This document shows, one piece after another, positions 50,666 to 60,624 of a stretch of DNA of 64,000 nt. The notes beneath the pieces were generated by a model. The model was not told the DNA's origin. It worked only from the letters and a program-made list of their open reading frames with translations, and searched no databases. How positions within the stretch are numbered: the stretch's first letter is position 1; each line of letters starts with the position of its first letter. The DNA lies in NCBI RefSeq assembly GCF_002005105.1, contig NZ_MSCV01000036.1, forward strand, positions 1 to 64,000, given 5' to 3'. A program made the translations under genes and the position numbers. The stretch is from Methylocaldum sp. 14B. GTDB lineage: Bacteria; Pseudomonadota; Gammaproteobacteria; Methylococcales; Methylococcaceae.

Positions 50666-50726
50666 AGCAAGCTGTTTCAGACTTCGGGCGGCATCCGGCA
50701 GCCCGCTTCCGTGTGAAGGAGCGTCC

Positions 50727-51406
50727 ATGGAACTACCCCGCATCATTTTGTACTTATATCTTCTTCTCACCGCACTATCGTTGCCGGCCTGCGCCAAGAC
50801 CTATTCGGCCAAGCCGATTACAGCGACCGTGGTCGACGCCGAGACCTGGGAGCCCTTGGAGGGCGTCAACGTGGTGGCGGACTGGGTACTGTACGCCCCT
50901 GCGTGGCGAAGTACCGGAGAGTTGGAAATAATAGAAGCGGTCACGGACGAGCAAGGTCAGTTCCATATCCCCGGCTGGGGACCGAAAGCGGTTCCCAGCC
51001 ACTTGCCGTATGGCACGAGACTGGGAAACGAGGATCCAGCGCTGCAATTCTTCAAGGGTGGCTATCGGATTCGCGTCTTGGTCAATAGTCGGCAGCCGGA
51101 ACGGCTCCGGCCCGAGAACGACATCCCCGTGCGCTATTCCGACTGGGACGGCAAGGTCATCAAGCTGGAAAAGTTCAAGGGCACTTTGGAGGATTACGGG
51201 AAATATATTCATGACCCAATGCAATATATGGGTAGTGGAATTCCCTGCCCAAGGAAAAAAATGCCGCGTTGATCAAGGAACGAGAACGTCTCGATAGCTT
51301 GGGTATCCATAACACCAATCTTCCTTCCCTACAGGCCATGGAAAACTACTTCAGCTTTGAAAATTGTGGTTCCGCCAGGGAATTCTTCCGGGAGTACCTG
51401 CAATGA
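50727..51406 (+). pseudogene. Lipoprotein A4, frameshifted in an A7 run
   Basis: The fourth A paralogue. Lipobox SLPAC (Cys22), TATVVDAETWEPLEGVNVVADW and PVRYSDWDGKVIKLEKFKGTLEDYGK are nearly the same as in A1. The frame stops at 51272. An adjacent frame carries on from the same point (NAALIKERERLDSLGI) and ends CGSAREFFREYLQ at 51406, overlapping the next gene by ATGA. Adding one A to the seven-A run at 51255-51261 joins them exactly. It may be a real mutation, a phase-variable tract or a sequencing error. Confidence 0.7.
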
Positions 51407-51627
51407 GCAGACTAACTTCCAAGCTGTTTGGAGTTCTGTCGGCGGCTGTCTTGGGCGCATCGGCTTTCGCCTATGAAATGCCGACTCACCGTGTGCTATC
51501 TGAGCAGGCGGCAGCAAAGTCCAGACTGAGCCAACCCGATGTCCTGGCTGATCTGGGGCTCACCAAACCCATCACTGATCCCACCCAAACCTTTCCGATC
51601 GATTACGGCTCGTGCCGCCGAAAATAG
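51403..51627 (+). pseudogene. Truncated hydrolase B3 (N-terminal part only)
   Basis: A 74-residue frame with a signal peptide and the family motif YEMPTHRVLSEQAAAKS, then LADLGLTKP and TFPIDYGS. It stops after CRRK, before any part of the catalytic region. It is the third B copy and the last gene of the array, about 170 bp before fhcB. Confidence 0.65.
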
Positions 51628-51794
51628 CAGACGATTACGGGGCCCAAGTATTAGCTGGCCCGAAGTTGAAAGTTGAGGCCGAAAGACCTATTCTTGCGCG
51701 ATTTGGTGCAACACCTGCGCCTGTCCGCATATGATCCTTTACCTCTTCGGCGGCTACGCCACCCGACGTCTTGATATCTCTTGAGAGAAATGGC

Positions 51795-53078
51795 ATGACC
51801 GAAAGTACCCAAACCCGCGTTTTCGAAAACGTTCCCAGCCCGTTTTGCGGCATAGCCTCGGACGACCTGAAAATCGAAGTCGAGGGCCAGCGGGTCAGAA
51901 TCCTCGAGAACGGTGACGCCGTAACGATTCCCGGCTTCGAGCAAGCGATCGCCGATACCGTTCCACGCATCGCCGGAAAGCCGGCTACGCTGGACCAGGC
52001 CGTCGCGCGCGCCTCGGAAATATTGAAAAGCACTCGCCTCCCGGTATTCAGCGGCTTCGGCACCGATGTCGACGAAACCCGCGCGGCGCTTTCCTTGATC
52101 GACCGTTGCCGAGGCGTGTTCGATCAAATGCGTGCCGAAGGCGGCTTGCGCAACCTCTTGGTGCTGGCCGATTCCGGCTGGATGGCGACGACCTTGGGCG
52201 AACTCAAGAATCGGGTGGAGGTTCTGGTCTCGTTCGGTACCGATATCGAACTCAATTTTCCGCGCTTCTTCGAACGCTTCGTCTGGAACAAGGAAACGCT
52301 GTTCAACGGTGACACCGGCAAGCGCGAAATCATCTTCATCGGCCGCGCCCCGACCGGCCAGGCGGCCACCGCCCCCGACGGCCGCCCGCCGAAGGTCATC
52401 CCCTGTGCCCAGGAGAGCCTGCCGGATGTGGCGGCGGCGCTTTCGGCTCTGGCCAAGGGCGCGAAACTTCAAGCGGAACAGGTCGCCGGCATCCCCGTCT
52501 CGGAGCTGCAATCGGTCGTGGATCGGCTGCGCCAAGCCCATTACAGCGTCGTGACCTGGGCCGCGGGACAACTCGCCTTTCCTGACGCCGAACTGACCGT
52601 ACAGCAGCTGTGCCAGATGGTGGCGACGCTGAATAAAGACACCCGCGCCGCCGTATTGCCACTGGGCGGACAGGACGGCGATCGCACCGCGAGCCAGGTG
52701 TGCGCATGGATCAGCGGTTATCCTACGCGCGTCAGCTATGCTCGAGGTTACCCAGAATACGACCCCTACCACAACGGCGCGGCACGACTCCTCGCGAACA
52801 GCGAAGCGGATGCCCTGTTCTGGATTTCGAGCCTGAGCTCGACGCCGCCTCCGGCGAGTGACGTACCCACGGTCGTGATCGGCCGCTCGGGAATGCGCTT
52901 CGAATCCGAACCCGACGTGTTCATTCCCGTGGGCGTGCCCGGCATCGACTTTGCCGGCCACATGTACCGTTGCGACAATGTCGTCGCCATGCCGCTGTAC
53001 CAACTCCGCAAGTCCGAGCTATTCAAAGCATCCGATGTGCTTCGAGCGATCGAGCAAGCACTCGGCTCTACCACGTAG
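51795..53078 (+). CDS. fhcB: Formyltransferase/hydrolase complex subunit B (formylmethanofuran dehydrogenase B homologue)
   Basis: A 427-residue homologue of FwdB/FmdB. In methylotrophs the FhcABCD complex transfers the formyl group from H4MPT to methylofuran and hydrolyses it to formate. The N-terminus reads FENVPSPFCGIASDDL: only Cys18 remains of the CxxCxxxC iron-sulfur motif of archaeal subunits, in line with the known loss of redox cofactors in bacterial Fhc. The rest keeps the molybdopterin-oxidoreductase fold (WMATTLGELKNRVEVLVSFGTDIE; GQDGDRTASQVCAW). The ATG at 51795 follows GAGAGA. It is first of fhcB-A-D-C, but 600 bp precede fhcA. Confidence 0.93.
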   Translation: MTESTQTRVFENVPSPFCGIASDDLKIEVEGQRVRILENGDAVTIPGFEQAIADTVPRIAGKPATLDQAVARASEILKSTRLPVFSGFGTDVDETRAALSLIDRCRGVFDQMRAEGGLRNLLVLADSGWMATTLGELKNRVEVLVSFGTDIELNFPRFFERFVWNKETLFNGDTGKREIIFIGRAPTGQAATAPDGRPPKVIPCAQESLPDVAAALSALAKGAKLQAEQVAGIPVSELQSVVDRLRQAHYSVVTWAAGQLAFPDAELTVQQLCQMVATLNKDTRAAVLPLGGQDGDRTASQVCAWISGYPTRVSYARGYPEYDPYHNGAARLLANSEADALFWISSLSSTPPPASDVPTVVIGRSGMRFESEPDVFIPVGVPGIDFAGHMYRCDNVVAMPLYQLRKSELFKASDVLRAIEQALGSTT

Positions 53079-53679
53079 CAACAGTCTCCGATAGTTCCTA
53101 TTCCCTCCCGGCTTGCCCCGCCGCATTCCAGAGCAAACCGGGAGGACAGGCACAGAATCAGCCCGTTCAAACCGCTGTTTGCACCCCGCCCCATACTCTG
53201 GCGATACCCTTTTCCGTCCGAACCGATGCCGTCGAGTTGAAAAGTTAAACCGGGTTGCTTATTCTTCCGGGCTATACCAAGCCTACGGAAGAGGCATTGT
53301 GTCAGATTGATTCGAGTTTATTGGCCGTCCCTTCCAGAAAATCCTGGGACCGCGTGTTTTTGCATAACTTTGTGAATACGCGGGTCCAACGATGAGAAGT
53401 GGCGAATGCTTTGCTGGGACTTGGACATATTTAGCCTCTTCCGGCTAGGAATGGCTCCATAAAGACATTTACATCAGTTCGATGCCAGTACCGCCTTTTC
53501 ATCCCACCCATCGATCTCCAGCGTCATTGCATGACGACTGCGGCGGCAAGACCGATCCGCTGAGATTGGTGTTTCTGACGACGACCCCGAGGTGCGACCG
53601 CCCGGACTGGGTCGGATTCCGGATATAACCGGACCAGCGGTATCACCTTGCGGTAACGATCCACAGGAGAGCTTGTTTC
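53079..53679. other. Gene-free 600-bp gap between fhcB and fhcA
   Basis: No frame with a recognisable product on either strand. There is no clear hairpin terminator. CAGGAGAG at 53663-53670 is the fhcA ribosome site. In other methylotrophs these genes are usually close together, so this may hold a separate promoter or be the scar of a lost insert. Confidence 0.5.
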
Positions 53680-55350
53680 ATGCTGATTAAACTCACGGGC
53701 GGCACTGTCTACGATCCCGCGCACAACATCGATGGCCAGGTGCTGGACATTTACATCCGCGACGGCCGGATCGTTCCTCACTCCGATATTCAAGGCATGG
53801 CGCCCGATCAGGAATACGATTGCCGCGGCAAAGTGATCATGGCCGGAGCCATCGACATGCACACGCATATCGGCGGCGGCAAAGTGACGATCGCCCGCAA
53901 CCTCCTGCCGGAGGATCACCGCGCCGATCCATCGCCCCGTTCGGGATTAAAACGCGCCGGCTGCGGCCATGCCACGCCCTCCACGCTGACCACCGGTTAT
54001 CGCTATGCGGAAATGGGCTATACCGCCGGCTTCGAACCGGCGGTGCTCCCCATCAACGCCCGCCAAGCGCACATGGAAATGGCCGACGTACCGCTGATGG
54101 ACGTAGGCGGCTATGCCATGCTCGGCAGCGATGATTTCTATCTGCGCCTACTCTCGTCCGGCGCCGACCAGCAGGTCATCAACGATTACGTGGCCTGGAC
54201 TCTGCACTCCAGCCAATGCATCGGCATCAAGGTGGTCAATCCCGGCGGAATCAGCGCGTTCAAATTCAACCAGCGCAAGCTGGATCTGGACGATCAGCAT
54301 AGCTATTACGGCGTCACGCCGCGCCAGGTTTTGCAGAAACTGGCCAGGGCGGTACACGAATTGGGCGTACCTCACCCTCTGCACGTGCACGGCTGCAATC
54401 TAGGGGTGCCGGGCAATCTGGAAACGACGCTGAACACGATCACCGGCATCGAAGGCTTGCCGATGCATCTAACTCATATCCAGTTCCATAGTTATGGCAC
54501 CGAGGGCGACCGCAAGTTTTCTTCGGGCGCGGCACAGATCGCGGAGGCCATCAACAAGAACCGCAACATCACGGCGGATGTAGGGCAAATTCTGTTCGGC
54601 CAGACCGTCACCGCGTCGGGCGACTCCATGCGCCAGTTCGTCAATTCCCATCATGCCCATCCGAACAAATGGGTGTGCATGGACATCGAATGCGACGCCG
54701 GCTGCGGGGTGGTACCATTCAAGTACAGGGACCAGAATTTCGTCAATGCCCTGCAATGGTGTATCGGGCTCGAAATCTTCCTGCTGGTGGACGATCCCTG
54801 GCGCATTTTCCTCACCACCGATCACCCCAACGGTGCGCCATTCACCACCTATCCCCATTTGATCCGGCTGCTGATGGACAAGAGCTTCCGCAACGACATG
54901 CTCTCGACCATCAACGCCGATGCCGCCGCGCTGAGCACGCTCGGCTCCATCGACCGCGAGTACAGTTTGTACGAGATCGCGATCATGACCCGCGCCGGAG
55001 CCGCCAGGCTTCTCGGCCTCAGCGACCGCGGCCATTTGGGCGCGGGAGCCGCCGGGGACATTACCGTATACACCGAACAGGAGGACAAGGAGGCGATGTT
55101 CACCAAGCCCGATTATGTCTTCAAGGACGGTGAACTGGTCGTCCGCAACGGCGAAGTGGTCAATGTCGTCTGGGGCAATGTGCACACCGTCAAGCCGGAG
55201 TTCGAGCGCGCGGGTATCGAAGGGCGACTGCGGGACTATTTCGATCGCTACCACACCATGAAGATGGACAACTTCATCATCCGCGACTGGGAAATCGAGA
55301 ACGATGGACGCAGCAAGATTCTCGTTCATCCCTGCCAAGGTCAGGCCTAA
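53680..55350 (+). CDS. fhcA: Formyltransferase/hydrolase complex subunit A
   Basis: A 556-residue amidohydrolase-fold protein homologous to FwdA. Near the N-terminus is the metal-binding motif AIDMHTHIGGGKV (about 57-69). GCGHATPSTLTTGYRYAEMGYT, IKVVNPGG, HPLHVHGCNLG, LTHIQFHSYG and FLTTDHPNGAPFTTYP supply the other metal ligands and the conserved Asp. The subunit hydrolyses formylmethylofuran to formate. Start ATG at 53680 with GGAG upstream. Order fhcB-A-D-C is kept. Confidence 0.96.
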   Translation: MLIKLTGGTVYDPAHNIDGQVLDIYIRDGRIVPHSDIQGMAPDQEYDCRGKVIMAGAIDMHTHIGGGKVTIARNLLPEDHRADPSPRSGLKRAGCGHATPSTLTTGYRYAEMGYTAGFEPAVLPINARQAHMEMADVPLMDVGGYAMLGSDDFYLRLLSSGADQQVINDYVAWTLHSSQCIGIKVVNPGGISAFKFNQRKLDLDDQHSYYGVTPRQVLQKLARAVHELGVPHPLHVHGCNLGVPGNLETTLNTITGIEGLPMHLTHIQFHSYGTEGDRKFSSGAAQIAEAINKNRNITADVGQILFGQTVTASGDSMRQFVNSHHAHPNKWVCMDIECDAGCGVVPFKYRDQNFVNALQWCIGLEIFLLVDDPWRIFLTTDHPNGAPFTTYPHLIRLLMDKSFRNDMLSTINADAAALSTLGSIDREYSLYEIAIMTRAGAARLLGLSDRGHLGAGAAGDITVYTEQEDKEAMFTKPDYVFKDGELVVRNGEVVNVVWGNVHTVKPEFERAGIEGRLRDYFDRYHTMKMDNFIIRDWEIENDGRSKILVHPCQGQA

Positions 55351-55434
55351 CAAGAATGGCGCGAGCATTCTCCCCCGTTGAGACGCAAAGCACCCGAATT
55401 CTGCAAATAAAACAAAAGAGCCGTGAGGAACTGC

Positions 55435-56331
55435 ATGAACATTAACGGCGTCCAGATCGATGCGACTTTCGCCGAAGCCTTTCCGATGAGGGCCACACGG
55501 GTCATCATCACCGCTCAAAATCTCAAATGGGCTTATCATGCGGCTCAGGCCATGACAGGCTTCGCCACTTCGGTAATCGCGTGTGGCTGCGAAGCAGGCA
55601 TAGAGCGAGAACTCGATCCGAGTGAAACGCCGGACGGACGACCGGGCATCTCCGCGCTGATTTTCGCCATGGGCGGCAAAACCTTGGCCAAGCAAGTGGA
55701 AACCCGCGCAGGCCAGTGCGTGCTGACCTCGCCCACCTCGGCACTGTTCGCCGGCATTCACGAAGGCGACAAGATTCCCTTGGGCAAGAATCTCCGCTTC
55801 TTCGGGGACGGATTCCAGATCTCCAAGCGCATCAACGGCAAACGGTATTGGCGCGTCCCGGTCATGGACGGCGAGTTCCTCTGCGAAGATACCACCTGCA
55901 CCGTCAAGGCCGTAGGCGGCGGCAACTTCCTGATCCTGGCGGAAAGCCAGCCGCAGGCCTTGGCCGCTTGCGAGGCCGCCATCGAAGCCATGAAAAAGAT
56001 CCCGAACGTCATCATGCCTTTCCCCGGCGGCGTGGTGCGCTCGGGCTCGAAGGTCGGCTCCAAGTACAAAGCCTTGTCGGCGTCGACCAACGACGCGTTC
56101 TGCCCCACGCTCAAAGGTCAAACCAGGACGGATTTGAGCCCCGAAATCGAATCGGTCATGGAGATCGTCATCGACGGCTTGACCGATGACGACATCAAGA
56201 AAGCCATGCGGGTCGGCATCGAGGCGGCTTGCAGCCTGGGCGCCGAAAACGGCATACGCCGCATCAGCGCGGGCAATTACGGCGGCAAATTGGGTCCTTT
56301 CCTATTCCATCTTCAGGAGATCATGGCATGA
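55435..56331 (+). CDS. fhcD: Formylmethanofuran-tetrahydromethanopterin formyltransferase (subunit D)
   Basis: A 298-residue Ftr-type protein that moves the formyl group between H4MPT and methylofuran. The N-terminus INGVQIDATFAEAFPMRATRVIITA, then GFATSVIACGCEAGIE, PTSALFAG-type residues, FFGDGFQISK, and SRRISAGNYGGKLGP-like C-terminus are characteristic. The ATG at 55435 has GAGGA at six bases; a GTG four codons upstream overlaps that site. It overlaps fhcC by ATGA. Confidence 0.96.
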   Translation: MNINGVQIDATFAEAFPMRATRVIITAQNLKWAYHAAQAMTGFATSVIACGCEAGIERELDPSETPDGRPGISALIFAMGGKTLAKQVETRAGQCVLTSPTSALFAGIHEGDKIPLGKNLRFFGDGFQISKRINGKRYWRVPVMDGEFLCEDTTCTVKAVGGGNFLILAESQPQALAACEAAIEAMKKIPNVIMPFPGGVVRSGSKVGSKYKALSASTNDAFCPTLKGQTRTDLSPEIESVMEIVIDGLTDDDIKKAMRVGIEAACSLGAENGIRRISAGNYGGKLGPFLFHLQEIMA

Positions 56332-57140
56332 CGGCGCTCACCTTCACCCTGAAGGCCGAACTCGAACAACGGATCGACGTGTCCCCATTGACGCCGGATC
56401 GGCTCGCCGACAAATCCGCGAGTGAAATCGGCGCCGAATTGCTGCAATACGGCAACCGGCAAATACGTGCCGATGAACTGTTTTCGATCGAAGGGCAAGG
56501 TTCCGACCGCCTTATCTTCCGCGGCAGCCGTAAGCTCGACTATATCGGGAAGGGCATGAGCCAGGGGGAAATCCGCGTCGAGGGCGATGCCGGCAGTTAT
56601 TTGGGCATGCACCTCAAGGGCGGACGCATCATCGTAAGCGGCAACGTCGACGCTTACGCCGCTTGCGAAATGAAAAAAGGCGAAATTTTGATTCGCGGCA
56701 ACGCCGGAGATTTCCTCGGCGCAGCCCTTCCCGGCAATAAAAAGGGCATGGCCGGCGGCGTGGTCATCGTCAAAGGAAACGTCGGCGACCGCGTGGGCGA
56801 CCATCTGCGGCGCGGCGCCATTCTTATCGAGGGCAACGCCGGAAATTATCTGGGTTCGCGCATGACGGCCGGCACCATCGCCGTCCTCGGCGAAGTCGGC
56901 GCACACCTCGGCTATGCCATGAACCGGGGCACCGTGCTGCTTGCCCGGACACCGGCATCCATTCCGGCTACCTTCAATGATTGCGGCACCCATACGCTCG
57001 GCTTCATACCGTTGCTTCTGAAAGGCTTCCAGGGATTGGAGACCCGGTTCTCCGAAATGTCCGACACCCTCAAGCGGGTACGGCGCTATGCCGGAGACAT
57101 GTGCGGACTGGGCAAGGGCGAAATACTCGTTGCCCTCTGA
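56328..57140 (+). CDS. fhcC: Formyltransferase/hydrolase complex subunit C
   Basis: A 270-residue right-handed beta-helix subunit with homology to FwdC and the glutamate synthase alpha C-terminal domain. Repeats of the form GEIxVEGDAGSYLGMHLKGG, GEILIRGNAGDFLGAA and GAILIEGNAGNYLGSRMTAG (about 80-200) build the helix. The C-terminus ends with VRRYAGDMCGLGKGEILVAL. It starts at ATGA within the fhcD stop and closes the operon. Confidence 0.95.
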   Translation: MTALTFTLKAELEQRIDVSPLTPDRLADKSASEIGAELLQYGNRQIRADELFSIEGQGSDRLIFRGSRKLDYIGKGMSQGEIRVEGDAGSYLGMHLKGGRIIVSGNVDAYAACEMKKGEILIRGNAGDFLGAALPGNKKGMAGGVVIVKGNVGDRVGDHLRRGAILIEGNAGNYLGSRMTAGTIAVLGEVGAHLGYAMNRGTVLLARTPASIPATFNDCGTHTLGFIPLLLKGFQGLETRFSEMSDTLKRVRRYAGDMCGLGKGEILVAL

Positions 57141-57192
57141 CGGCGTCACGCCGGTTGCGATTCGCAACTCGGCAGGCAAGAAACTCAGCTGG

Positions 57193-57222
57193 TTGACGGA
57201 TTTAGGCATACACGGTTATCAT
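57193..57222 (+). promoter_or_regulatory. Sigma-70-like promoter for rplU-rpmA
   Basis: TTGACG (57193-57198) and TATCAT (57217-57222) are separated by 18 bp and lie about 40 bp before the rplU start. The fit to the consensus is good, but activity is inferred. Confidence 0.55.
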
Positions 57223-57262
57223 TCCGTGTTTAAAAGAATTTTCTGCGTTGGAGCCAACAAAA

Positions 57263-57565
57263 ATGTACGCGGTTATACAAACAGGCGGCAAGCAATATCG
57301 GGTGAAACAGGGCGACGTGGTCAAGGTCGAAACCCTGAGCGCCGAAGCCGGCCAGCAAATCGAGTTCGACAAGGTGCTAATGGTTCAAACGGATTCCGGC
57401 TTGAAAGTAGGCAAACCCTTCATTGATGGCGGCAAAGTAACCGCAACCATCAAGGCTCATGGCCGGCACCCGAAAATTAAAATCGTCAAGTTCCGCCGGC
57501 GTAAGCATTACATGAAGCAGGCGGGCCACCGGCAGAATTACACCGAAATTCAGATCACAGGTATC
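57263..57565 (+). CDS. rplU: 50S ribosomal protein L21
   Basis: A 103-residue L21 (numbered from ATG at 57263). [23 protein letters not shown] at the N-terminus, then [32 protein letters not shown]. The upstream TTG-opened five codons contain the GGAG ribosome site and are not used. The frame ends with the ITGISA tail and stop at 57572-57574 in the longer numbering; the rpmA gene follows in the usual L21-L27-Obg order. Confidence 0.9.
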
Positions 57566-57594
57566 TCTGCCTAATCGAAGAGCGAGGAATCACG

Positions 57595-57858
57595 ATGGCA
57601 CACAAGAAAGCAGGCGGCAGCTCGCGCAACGGCCGCGATTCAGAATCCAAACGACTCGGCGTGAAACGCTTCGGCGGTCAGTTCGTGCAAGCGGGCAGCA
57701 TTATCGTGCGGCAGCGCGGCACCAAATTCCACGCCGGTGAGAATGTAGGCTGCGGAAGAGACTATACGCTTTTCGCATTGGCCGACGGACAGGTCCAGTT
57801 CAAGGTGAAAGGCCCGCTCAAGCGCAAATACGTCAGTATCGTTCAAAGCGAAGCCTAA
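57595..57858 (+). CDS. rpmA: 50S ribosomal protein L27
   Basis: An 87-residue L27 with the conserved N-terminus [28 protein letters not shown] and [19 protein letters not shown]. It is co-transcribed with rplU and followed by a terminator-like hairpin before obgE. Confidence 0.97.
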   Translation: MAHKKAGGSSRNGRDSESKRLGVKRFGGQFVQAGSIIVRQRGTKFHAGENVGCGRDYTLFALADGQVQFKVKGPLKRKYVSIVQSEA

Positions 57859-57899
57859 GGATCAAAGCGGCTTTACGGGCCGCCCTTTTAAATAGGAAG

Positions 57900-60078
<2,179 letters not shown>

Positions 60079-60085
60079 GAGAGGC

Positions 60086-60103
60086 AGGCGGGCCAGCCCG
60101 CCT
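60086..60103. terminator. Hairpin between convergent proB and rpsT
   Basis: Perfect 8-bp arms, aggcgggc (60086-60093) and gcccgcct (60096-60103), lie between the two convergent stops. There is no strong T-run, so termination is likely but not certain. Confidence 0.5.
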
Positions 60104-60121
60104 CGCCTTTCCGCCAGAAAC

Positions 60122-60400
60122 TTAGGCGGATGCGCTCAGAACCAGCGCTTTGACTCGGGCGTTGAGACGGCTCTTGCTGCGAGCGGCCTTGTTCTTGTGG
60201 ATCAAGCCCTTGTTAACCGACGAGTCGATAACGGGAACTGCGGCGCGAAATGCGGCCTGCGCTTGCTCCAAGTCGCCGGATTCTACCGCCAGAATGACCT
60301 TCTTGATGAAGGTCCGCAACCGGCTGCGCTGAGCCGCGTTGTGGGCGCGATGTTTTTCCGATTGTATGGCGCGTTTTTTTGCTGAAGCAATATTAGCCAA
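60122..60400 (-). CDS. rpsT: 30S ribosomal protein S20
   Basis: A 92-residue S20 with [33 protein letters not shown] and the C-terminal [26 protein letters not shown]. It is divergent from murJ, as in many gammaproteobacteria. Confidence 0.97.
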   Translation of the reverse strand: MANIASAKKRAIQSEKHRAHNAAQRSRLRTFIKKVILAVESGDLEQAQAAFRAAVPVIDSSVNKGLIHKNKAARSKSRLNARVKALVLSASA

Positions 60401-60624
60401 GGTGAAAACCTCTAATCCTAATCGTTTTAAGCGAATTCGTTATTTTCGTCACAAGTAATTCAAGAGTCAAGAGCGCAATTTTCACAAAACTATCGGGCCA
60501 GACGTTTTCGCAGGTTATAGGCCATTTTCGGATAGCTTTTCGCAGCGTATCTCTAACAGTGCCTTGATCGCCCAAATTCCTTATACTACGGCCTTTTCTT
60601 CAACGAAAGCACTGGTTTTAGGCT

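Noticed and set aside
54469-56121. 550-residue minus-strand frame opposite fhcA/fhcD
   Set aside because: Antisense shadow; both plus-strand genes are clear family members.
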